A program made the translations under genes and the position numbers. Positions 1 to 6,064 of a stretch of 10,061 nucleotides of DNA are shown here, piece by piece (the first letter of the stretch is position 1; each line of letters starts with the position of its first letter). The notes beneath the pieces were generated by a model. It worked only from the letters and a program-made list of their open reading frames with translations, had not been told where the DNA came from and made no database searches. Origin of the DNA: CAZDET01 sp964504335 (GTDB lineage Bacteria; Bacteroidota; Bacteroidia; Chitinophagales; Saprospiraceae); assembly GCA_964504335.1 (NCBI GenBank), contig CAZDET010000115.1, positions 1-10,061 on the forward strand. Reading direction: 5' to 3'.

Positions 1-93
1 AATAATTGGATGCATAGAGCTGTCCTGCGGACAGCCTACCGTGAGAATGGCACTGCAAAGATCGGCTTTTTGAGAATGCGAATCAAGGCCTGT

Positions 94-115
94 AAGCATC
101 CGCCGGTGCTTTTTT
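94..115 (+). terminator. Intrinsic terminator, first of a tandem pair
   Basis: Bases 94-100 pair with 105-111 (seven pairs, one of them T-G) around a four-base CGCC loop. A T run (110-115, then a further T-rich stretch to 120) follows at once. It would end a + strand transcript that enters from the left of the window. The gene it serves is not visible; only short open frames reach the window edge. Confidence 0.6.
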
Positions 116-120
116 ATTTT

Positions 121-144
121 GAGGAGGGCACTTCCTCTTTTTTT
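121..144 (+). terminator. Intrinsic terminator, second of a tandem pair
   Basis: GAGGAG (121-126) pairs with TTCCTC (132-137) around a five-base loop, followed by seven T residues at 138-144. It starts five bases after the T run of the first terminator. The pair would insulate the serine hydrolase gene at 188 from transcription arriving from the left. Confidence 0.6.
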
Positions 145-187
145 ACTCGCCGATTAGTTAATTAGCCCCCAATCAACCCATTCCCTT

Positions 188-1519
188 ATGTTTACAAAAA
201 GCCTCAAACGCGTGCTGCTAGGTCTTTTTCTTCTAATTCTGCTAGGCCTCCTCATTTGGTTGGTGGTGCCCATGTTGCGAATCGGTACTGGCTACGCCAC
301 CAAAATGACCTGCTCGTGTGCCTTTATTCAAGATCGGGAGGCAGAGGACGTGCAGCGCCGCGAACTGAATTTTTCAGTCCTTCCGTATGTCCGAACCCAG
401 GTAGATCGCGAGCGTCGGATGACCACCGGCAATTTCCTTGGCATCATTCGGCGAACGGCCCAATACATCCCCGGAAGAGGGTGCGTCCTACTTTCCAATG
501 AAGCCATGCCCCTACCCCAGCCGATCGAACGGCCCGCTCCTGCGCGCCCATGGCGCTGGCCCGAAGCAACCGATAGCCTACTGGCTCGCTTCGATCAAGC
601 CGCGCTCGATAGCGCCTTTGCGTTCGGCATGCGACCGCTCCCCGGTGGAGGAACCCGCGGGCTGGTACTCATCTACGAGGGGCAACTGATCCGGGAAACC
701 TACGATCCCGCCTTTTCCGCCGATACTCCTCAATTGGGCTGGTCGATGGCTAAAAGCCTGACCAATGCCCTGATCGGTATCCTGGTAAAGCAGGGTACCT
801 TACAACTGAAACAACAAGCGTTATTCGAGGAATGGAAGGACGACGAACGCCGCCAAATTTCGCTCGAAGACCTCCTGCACATGAATAGCGGACTCGACTG
901 GAACGAAGCCTACAGCAACATCACCGACGCCACCCGCATGCTCTATTTGGAGCCCAATTTTGCCGCTTACGCCCGCCGCAAATCCTCCGTTGCCCCTCCT
1001 GGTACCCAATGGGTGTACTCTTCCGGGACCACCAATCTGATTAGTCGGCTTATCCGCAACCAATTTGAGGACGACGCGACCCACGCCCGCTTCCCCTTCG
1101 AAGCACTCTTCGGCCCGCTCGGAATCGAAAATGCCTACTTCGAGCCGGACCAAAGCGGGACTGTCGTCGGCTCCTCTTACGGCTGGCTCCGCCCCCGCGA
1201 CTGGGCGAAGGTCGGGCAATTGTACCTCCAAGATGGTATCTGGGAAGGAGCACGCCTGCTTCCCGAAGGATGGGTCGACTTCTCCACCACGCCCGCCGCG
1301 GGCTCCGATGGGGCTTACGGTGCACAAATCTGGCTCCGCACCGAAGAAATCCCTGACGCTCCGGCGGATAGCTACAGCTTCCGCGGCTTTCAGGATCAAC
1401 GGGTGTTTGTGTTTCCCACTCAGCGGGCCGTCCTTGTCCGCATCGGCCGCAACGACGACAAGGTGTTGGATTTCAACGAGTTGTTGAAGCGCATGCTGCT
1501 GGCATTACCAGGTGATTAG
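188..1519 (+). CDS. Membrane-anchored serine hydrolase of the beta-lactamase/penicillin-binding (S12, COG1680) family
   Basis: A 443-residue protein. A basic N terminus and one hydrophobic segment (about 9-29) suggest an inner-membrane anchor or uncleaved signal with the catalytic domain in the periplasm. The nucleophile motif SxxK is seen as S186-M-A-K189. The second motif appears as Y277-S-S followed by GTTN, a common variant of YxN in this family. The third motif (KTG in beta-lactamases) is replaced by RGF near 399-401, followed by Q404 and a conserved-looking VFP strand. A short CSC stretch at 42-44 matches an N-terminal motif I remember from related non-lactamase hydrolases. The family includes esterases, D-amino-acid peptidases and transpeptidase-like enzymes, so the substrate cannot be named and beta-lactam resistance should not be assumed. 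The gene stands alone behind tandem terminators; no clear promoter or Shine-Dalgarno is visible. ATG at 188 is chosen because it gives the full membrane segment. Confidence 0.9.
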   Translation: MFTKSLKRVLLGLFLLILLGLLIWLVVPMLRIGTGYATKMTCSCAFIQDREAEDVQRRELNFSVLPYVRTQVDRERRMTTGNFLGIIRRTAQYIPGRGCVLLSNEAMPLPQPIERPAPARPWRWPEATDSLLARFDQAALDSAFAFGMRPLPGGGTRGLVLIYEGQLIRETYDPAFSADTPQLGWSMAKSLTNALIGILVKQGTLQLKQQALFEEWKDDERRQISLEDLLHMNSGLDWNEAYSNITDATRMLYLEPNFAAYARRKSSVAPPGTQWVYSSGTTNLISRLIRNQFEDDATHARFPFEALFGPLGIENAYFEPDQSGTVVGSSYGWLRPRDWAKVGQLYLQDGIWEGARLLPEGWVDFSTTPAAGSDGAYGAQIWLRTEEIPDAPADSYSFRGFQDQRVFVFPTQRAVLVRIGRNDDKVLDFNELLKRMLLALPGD

Positions 1520-1540
1520 TCTTCTAGTACGTGTTGCACG

Positions 1541-1586
1541 CTAAAAGGGCCTAAAAGACTAAAGTACTAACGGACTAAAATACTAC
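1541..1586. repeat. Short degenerate CTAAAAG/GACTAAA repeats between convergent genes
   Basis: CTAAAAG occurs at 1541-1547 and again at 1551-1557. A 14-base unit, GACTAAAGTACTAA (1557-1570), recurs with two mismatches at 1573-1586. The repeats fill most of the 67-base gap between two gene ends. No hairpin with a T run is present, so this is not a classical terminator. Its role is unknown. Confidence 0.5.
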
Positions 1587-3029
1587 TCAGGGTGTCCGAA
1601 TCGTAGTCGTTTCCTGGATCCAGCAGCCAACGGTGAAGGAATCGCCTTCCTTGAGGTTGCGCTGGAACACGTCTTCCCGACTGGGCATGTACTGGCGGTA
1701 GCGGTTGATATACTCGTTGGCCTCCGCCGATACGGAGGAGTCTACGCGCTTGGCGCGCTGCCACATATCGATAGCCGGCCAAACGACCACCTGACTATCC
1801 CAACCACGACCGGGGCCGCACAGCGGGCCGGAAGACGCATACAGGCGGCCGATTAGCAGATAGGGCTCTCCCCAATTGGTTCGGAATTGAGCAGCCTGCA
1901 GGGCGTACTGGCGGGCGCGCGAGAAATTCTTGAGGTGGGAATAGTAGATTTTTGCAACCGTAAGCAGGAAGGTACCCTTTCGATCGGCATCTTCGGTATC
2001 TTCGGCGGCTTGCAGAAACAGGTCGATGGATTGGCGGTACTGGCCTTCGCGGAGGGCTTCGTAGGCCTGGGATACTTTTCCGGTACCGGTGGTCCGGCAA
2101 TTCTGGTTGCCGGCAGCAGTCACTTCGGCCAGTTGCTCGTTGCCTTCCCCACAACCACCCCACTTCAGGCGGCTATAGACCGTACGAATGACATCGCAGT
2201 CGTCGGGTTTGTCGACAAATTCGGGATAGTATTTTTCGACGTAGTAATCGCAGTCGTAGAAGCCGCGAATGGTTTCGAAATATTCCAACCGCTGGGGCGT
2301 GTAGGCCTGGATGATTTCCCAGCGTTCGCAGGCACTGCCTTTGCATTCGGCTACGCCTTCCTCGACGACTTGTAGCAGGAATTTTCCATACTTTTCTGCC
2401 GTAGCCTGATCGATGCGGTCCGTGCGGTATAAATCAACCAGAAGAGCGGCCATCGGATTGATCACAAAATCGGGTACTTTTTCTCCATCCGTATCGACCG
2501 CTTCTTTGAAGAGGTTGAATACCGTCATACTATCTTCCCGGTTGGGGTACTTGTAGTATAGGTCAAACGCCTTTCGCCCCGCGATGTAGCCCCCCTCGGG
2601 ATAGCACTCCTGAATGCGGTCGTAAATCTGAAAGATCGTATCGACGTAGCCCTCAATAAGATTTTGATCCTGGGTTTGGCTGATGAAGCGCTCGTAGAAG
2701 CGAATGCCGTCGGCAAAGACCGTATTGCGCCGTCCGTCGGCGGCCGGTGCGGCCTCGTACACCTTTTGCCAGAGATCATAGGCGCGCTCGTATTCCCGGG
2801 CCCGCAAGAAATCCCGGTAGAGCACGTAGTTAGTCTCCATCTGATCCCCGTTGGGGATGTCCGTAAACTTCGTACAGGAGCTTAATTGCTCGTCTTGGGG
2901 CGTGGTAGTGGAAGGTCCGGCCGTCTCCGGTTCGGTAGGTTCGGTTGGTGTCTCCGCCGTCTGGGGAGTGGAACAAGCAGTAATGACAAAAATCAGAAGA
3001 ACGCTCAGAAGCGAATACTTAGAACACAT
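1587..3029 (-). CDS. TPR-repeat lipoprotein of a Bacteroidota-specific type
   Basis: A 480-residue exported protein. Residues 1-18 form a lipoprotein signal peptide ending in the lipobox I-T-A-C, so C19 is the likely lipidated residue. A Thr/Pro/Glu-rich linker (about 21-47) follows, as in surface or periplasmic lipoproteins. The rest is mainly helical and resembles tetratricopeptide repeats, clearest around 65-115 and 318-400 (for example the pair near YRQSIDLFLQAA and FSRARQYALQAA). Ten further cysteines (52, 142, 229, 234, 260, 278, 293, 311, 404, 469) would sit in the oxidising periplasm and probably form disulfides. The C-terminal part (about 386-475, with GPGRGWDS and VGCWI) looks like the conserved signature of similar Bacteroidota proteins I recall. 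TPRs bind other proteins, so an envelope assembly or scaffold role is plausible but not shown. The gene is monocistronic, convergent with the hydrolase and divergent from serC. Confidence 0.88.
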   Translation of the reverse strand: MCSKYSLLSVLLIFVITACSTPQTAETPTEPTEPETAGPSTTTPQDEQLSSCTKFTDIPNGDQMETNYVLYRDFLRAREYERAYDLWQKVYEAAPAADGRRNTVFADGIRFYERFISQTQDQNLIEGYVDTIFQIYDRIQECYPEGGYIAGRKAFDLYYKYPNREDSMTVFNLFKEAVDTDGEKVPDFVINPMAALLVDLYRTDRIDQATAEKYGKFLLQVVEEGVAECKGSACERWEIIQAYTPQRLEYFETIRGFYDCDYYVEKYYPEFVDKPDDCDVIRTVYSRLKWGGCGEGNEQLAEVTAAGNQNCRTTGTGKVSQAYEALREGQYRQSIDLFLQAAEDTEDADRKGTFLLTVAKIYYSHLKNFSRARQYALQAAQFRTNWGEPYLLIGRLYASSGPLCGPGRGWDSQVVVWPAIDMWQRAKRVDSSVSAEANEYINRYRQYMPSREDVFQRNLKEGDSFTVGCWIQETTTIRTP

Positions 3030-3108
3030 GATTGCGTATTTGATCGGGAAAGTACGGAATTTAGAAATTGTTCAGCTCTTCTATGGGGATTCTACGGGTC
3101 TAAGAAAC

Positions 3109-3139
3109 GTGCGAAGGGCCAACAAAAAGCCTATTTTTG
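3109..3139 (+). promoter_or_regulatory. Candidate serC promoter
   Basis: TATTTTTG at 3132-3139 is a full match to the Bacteroidota -7 consensus TAnnTTTG. A GTG at 3109-3111, 20 bases upstream, could stand for the TTG of the -33 element. Transcription would start near 3146, giving a leader of about 20 bases before the serC ATG. Confidence 0.5.
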
Positions 3140-3152
3140 CATTCGCATTCAT

Positions 3153-3158
3153 AAAGGA
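3153..3158 (+). promoter_or_regulatory. Ribosome binding site of serC
   Basis: AAAGGA lies nine bases before the ATG at 3168. It is one of few good Shine-Dalgarno sequences in the window and supports this start codon. Confidence 0.55.
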
Positions 3159-3167
3159 TAACAACCC

Positions 3168-4262
3168 ATGGAGATTTTTAATTTTTGCCCCGGGCCGGCG
3201 ATTCTGCCGCAGCAAGTATTCGAGGAAGCAGCAGCCGGTGTGCTTAATCTCAACAACAGTGGCCTGTCGGTACTGGAAATCAGTCATCGCAGTAAGGCAT
3301 TTACCGCGATCCTGGAGGAGGCAGAAGCACTTGTGCGGGAGTTGCATCCCGTCACGGATGACTACGCTGTCCTATTCCTGACCGGAGGCGCCAGCACTCA
3401 GTTTTTCATGGCCCCCATGAACCTGCTGGGCGATCAGGAAACTGCGGGCTATTTGGATACCGGCAGTTGGTCGGCTAAAGCCATCAAAGAAGCAAAGCTT
3501 TTCGGAAAGGTCCATGTACTCGCTTCTTCCAAGGAAAGCAACTACACGTACATCCCCAAGGGATACGATATCCCCGAGGGACTGAAGTACGTGCACATCA
3601 CCACGAATAATACCATTTTCGGCACGCAAATCCACGAGTTGCCCGATACGTCGGTACCGTTGGTAGCCGATATGTCATCGGACATACTGAGCCGCCGGGT
3701 GCCACTAGAGCGCTTCGGTATCATTTACGGCGGTGCCCAGAAAAACCTCGGACCGGCGGGCGTTACGGTGGTCATCGTGCGCAAAGATCTGGTTGGGACC
3801 ATCGATCGGGCCATTCCTTCCATGCTGAATTACCAGAGCCACATCGACCGGAAAAGCACTTTCAACACCCCACCGGTATTCCCTATTTACGCCCTGATGC
3901 TCAATCTGCGGTGGCTTAAGCAGGAAGGAGGCGTAGATGTCATGGTGGCCCGCAACCGGGAAAAAGCGCAGCTGCTGTACGACGAAATCGATCGCAACTC
4001 CCTTTTCCAGGGCACCGTCACTGATCCGGCGGATCGCTCCATCATGAATCCTACCTTCTTTACCCCGGAGAAGGAACACCTTGTTCCATTCCTCGAGGCC
4101 GCAGAAGCAGCAGGCTGTCTCAATTTGAAGGGACACCGCTCCGTGGGTGGCCTCCGCGCCAGCCTGTACAACGCCATGCCGAAGGCCGGCGTCGAGAAAC
4201 TGGTAGAGGTCATGCAACAGTTCGAGCGCAGCCACGCACCAGCCGATCAGGTCTCGGCCTAG
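3168..4262 (+). CDS. serC: Phosphoserine aminotransferase
   Basis: A 364-residue cytosolic PLP enzyme, close to the usual ~360. It transfers an amino group from glutamate to 3-phosphohydroxypyruvate to make O-phospho-L-serine, the second step of serine synthesis. The related reaction in vitamin B6 synthesis is known for E. coli SerC. Recognisable elements are the N-terminal NFCPGPA start, E37-I-S-H-R-S (37-42) for substrate phosphate binding, GGAST (73-77), W101 stacking on PLP, D168 near the pyridine nitrogen, and the Schiff-base lysine K192 in GGAQKNLGPAG. R330 in the C-terminal HRSVGGLRASLYNAM block would bind the substrate carboxylate. The start is supported by a Shine-Dalgarno sequence and a -7 element upstream. 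Bacteroidota serC is often followed by serA. Here the next gene, two bases away, is a metallopeptidase, and serA and serB are not in the window. Confidence 0.97.
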   Translation: MEIFNFCPGPAILPQQVFEEAAAGVLNLNNSGLSVLEISHRSKAFTAILEEAEALVRELHPVTDDYAVLFLTGGASTQFFMAPMNLLGDQETAGYLDTGSWSAKAIKEAKLFGKVHVLASSKESNYTYIPKGYDIPEGLKYVHITTNNTIFGTQIHELPDTSVPLVADMSSDILSRRVPLERFGIIYGGAQKNLGPAGVTVVIVRKDLVGTIDRAIPSMLNYQSHIDRKSTFNTPPVFPIYALMLNLRWLKQEGGVDVMVARNREKAQLLYDEIDRNSLFQGTVTDPADRSIMNPTFFTPEKEHLVPFLEAAEAAGCLNLKGHRSVGGLRASLYNAMPKAGVEKLVEVMQQFERSHAPADQVSA

Positions 4263-4264
4263 GT

Positions 4265-4999
4265 ATGCTTACAGAGCGTTTCTATCTGGAAATCGAAGGG
4301 TGGCGTATCCCGGTGGAGCTGTACCGCGAACGGCGCCGCGGCATGCGCATCGCGTTGGGGAAATCGGCCGTTTTATACCGGCTCCCCCAACGCCTCACCC
4401 GACAACAGGAACGCGAATACTACCAGCGCCTCGTCGATTGGTTGCATAAAATCGCTTCGCAAAAACCGGATTTCTTCCAGCGCTATCAGCAGCCCGACTA
4501 CGTCGATGGGCAAGAACTAATCGTTGGGAAACGCTCTTACCGATTGCGGATCGAACAGGCGGATCGCAAAACGAACAAAGCGCAGCTTAATAACTCGGTC
4601 ATTCACTTGGTCTTGTCGAATGCCCTGGCCACCCACGAGCGGCAGGAGGTAATCCGCAAATTGTTGCACCGGGCGGTGGCCGCCGATCAGCTCCCGTGGA
4701 TTCGCGAGCGGGTCCTGCACCTGAATGCACAGCACTTCCAGCAACCCATCCGCGAGGTGCGCCTGCGCTACAATACGTCCAACTGGGGAAGCTGCTCCAA
4801 CCGCGGTAGCATTAACCTTTCCACCCGCCTCCTCTGCGCACCGGAATGGGTCATCGACTACGTTATCATTCACGAACTGGCCCATCGATTGGAGATGAAT
4901 CACTCCGACCGGTACTGGGCACTCGTCGCCAGGGCCCTGCCCAATTATGCCGCCGCCGAAGCGTGGTTGCATAAACACGAAGGAACCTGCCACTTTTGA
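4265..4999 (+). CDS. YgjP-like zinc metallopeptidase (PF01863, formerly DUF45)
   Basis: A 244-residue protein with no signal peptide or membrane span, so probably cytosolic. The C-terminal half carries the family signature: an NWGSC block (173-177), a strand-like INLSTRLLCAP stretch (183-193), the zinc-binding H203-E-L-A-H207 motif, then NHSDRYW (212-218), where H213 is the likely third metal ligand. The N-terminal half (about 1-150) is a beta-rich, basic region typical of the family. YgjP proteins are predicted metallopeptidases related to SprT/Wss1-type enzymes; their substrates are mostly unknown. The ATG lies two bases after the serC stop codon with no separate Shine-Dalgarno, so the two genes are probably co-transcribed and translationally coupled. 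The functional link to serine synthesis is unclear and may only reflect convenient expression. Confidence 0.93.
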   Translation: MLTERFYLEIEGWRIPVELYRERRRGMRIALGKSAVLYRLPQRLTRQQEREYYQRLVDWLHKIASQKPDFFQRYQQPDYVDGQELIVGKRSYRLRIEQADRKTNKAQLNNSVIHLVLSNALATHERQEVIRKLLHRAVAADQLPWIRERVLHLNAQHFQQPIREVRLRYNTSNWGSCSNRGSINLSTRLLCAPEWVIDYVIIHELAHRLEMNHSDRYWALVARALPNYAAAEAWLHKHEGTCHF

Positions 5000-5082
5000 A
5001 CCCTTGCCGACAATACGGAGTTTGCATCGGGCAAAGTTCGTGAGACCACCTTTTTTCCGTATTTTTAAGCAAACTTTCCCAC

Positions 5083-5604
5083 ATGATGCGAATGATTACA
5101 CTGTGCCTCCTGGTGGCGGTAGTAGGAAGTTTGTCGGCTCAGCGCGATATGACAAACCGCCGGCTGTACAAAATCCTCAAGACGGAGAGCAAGGCCATTC
5201 AAGGCCGTGCAGGACTTTGGGAACTCCTGGTGAACGACCGCCTGGTAATGGTCATTACTGATGACAAGTCCGATCGCATGCGCATGTTTACTCCCGTTAT
5301 CCCGGAAGATGAAATCGATCGGCAGGAACTTCGCAATATGCTGATCGCCAATTTCCATACGGCGCTCGACGCAAAATACTGCCTGTTTGAAGGCTTCGTC
5401 ATCAGCATTTTTACCCATCCGCTCAGCGCTCTGAAAGCCGAGCAGGTAAAGGATGCGCTCAAACAGGTGGTGGTGTTGGCCAACAATTTTGGCACCACCT
5501 ACGCCAGTACTGATTTCGTCTTCCCCGTTCCCGATTCGTCCGAGCCCAAAGAAGGAACCACCAAAAAGACCACGAATAAAACGCGGAAAACTACCCGGTC
5601 TTAG
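5083..5604 (+). CDS. Small exported protein of unknown function
   Basis: A 173-residue protein. Residues 1-19 look like a Sec signal peptide with cleavage after S-L-S-A, leaving Q20 as the first mature residue. The mature part (about 24-150) is a single alpha/beta domain with notable runs RMRMFTPVIPE (65-75), ANFHTALDAKYC (89-100), THPLSAL (111-117) and NNFGTTYASTDFVFP (134-148). I recall this pattern from conserved hypothetical proteins in Bacteroidota. A YbjN or type III chaperone-like fold is possible, but that is a guess. The last 20 residues are rich in Lys and Thr, giving a basic, probably disordered tail. The coding sequence is preceded by an 83-base gap with a near -7 match (TATTTTTA, 5060-5067), so it may have its own promoter. 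A second ATG directly follows the first. Its stop overlaps that of the next, opposing gene. Confidence 0.8.
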   Translation: MMRMITLCLLVAVVGSLSAQRDMTNRRLYKILKTESKAIQGRAGLWELLVNDRLVMVITDDKSDRMRMFTPVIPEDEIDRQELRNMLIANFHTALDAKYCLFEGFVISIFTHPLSALKAEQVKDALKQVVVLANNFGTTYASTDFVFPVPDSSEPKEGTTKKTTNKTRKTTRS

Positions 5605-6053
5605 CGCTCTTTCCAGGTGCGTAGCTCGAGTTTGAGCCGCTTCAACTCCGGGGTGTCTACGGCTATTTCCCCCCAGTCTGGTGCTCGCCACTTACTGGAA
5701 GGCTCGCGGGAGAAGGCATAAGGTTCTTTTGGTATCCCAATTAGATTTCTATCGAGCTCGCCGTTGTCGTTTCGATCGTGGAAAATGGCTACCGCATACT
5801 TTCCGCTGGGCAGGTGGGGCAATTCAAAAAAGAGGGGCTGCTGTGCAGCGCGCGGGCGCAGCACGGACGTGGTAACGGGATTGCGATTTGCATTGAAGTC
5901 TTCCGCCGAGCCGAAAACCGCCAGGCGAATACAGCCGTTGGTATCCGAAATATTACCAACCTCGACCAACGGTCGATCAGTTTTCAGCGGGGGAAACAGG
6001 CGCAGAGCGAAAAGCACGGTCGTACTCAGCACCCAACAGAGGGCCACCTTCAT
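5601..6053 (-). CDS. DUF2141 family exported protein
   Basis: A 150-residue protein with an N-terminal hydrophobic stretch (about 3-20) that probably acts as a signal peptide or anchor. The family core is clear: a beta-strand start with G40-C-I-R-L-A-V-F, the segment LPHLPSGKYAVAIFHD (78-93), an acidic loop D93-R-N-D-N-G-E-L-D101, then the near-invariant GIPKEPYAFS (106-115). PF09912 proteins are small beta-sandwich domains of the envelope with no established activity. The D/N-rich loop resembles calcium-binding loops, which is inference. The gene starts 11 bases after the stop of the histidine kinase on the same strand, so it is probably the second gene of that operon. It ends tail to tail with the exported protein upstream in window coordinates, sharing the four bases TTAG. 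Confidence 0.9.
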   Translation of the reverse strand: MKVALCWVLSTTVLFALRLFPPLKTDRPLVEVGNISDTNGCIRLAVFGSAEDFNANRNPVTTSVLRPRAAQQPLFFELPHLPSGKYAVAIFHDRNDNGELDRNLIGIPKEPYAFSREPSSKWRAPDWGEIAVDTPELKRLKLELRTWKER

Positions 6054-6064
6054 TAAGCCGATTT

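Noticed and set aside
2..73. Frame 2 is open from the window edge to a TGA at 71-73 and could be the last 23 codons of an upstream gene.
   Set aside because: Too short to judge and without a recognisable motif; frame 1 is also open here (to 165), but it runs through both terminators.
188..1519. Reading the serine hydrolase as an antibiotic-resistance beta-lactamase.
   Set aside because: SxxK alone is shared by many esterases and peptidases, and the KTG motif is absent. No resistance claim is supported.
3705..4235. A 176-codon frame antisense to serC.
   Set aside because: A shadow of serC, whose active-site residues are all in place.
4998..5039. Imperfect inverted repeat GAAC-cc-TTGCC / GGCAA-a-GTTC after the metallopeptidase stop, with a T run at 5051-5056.
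   Set aside because: The loop is 21 bases, the stem is interrupted, and the T run starts 11 bases after the stem, so it does not meet the pattern of an intrinsic terminator.
5065..5691. A 208-codon - strand frame over the small exported protein.
   Set aside because: The + strand frame has a proper signal peptide and domain-like sequence, while the - strand product has none. It would also overlap the start region of neither gene sensibly.
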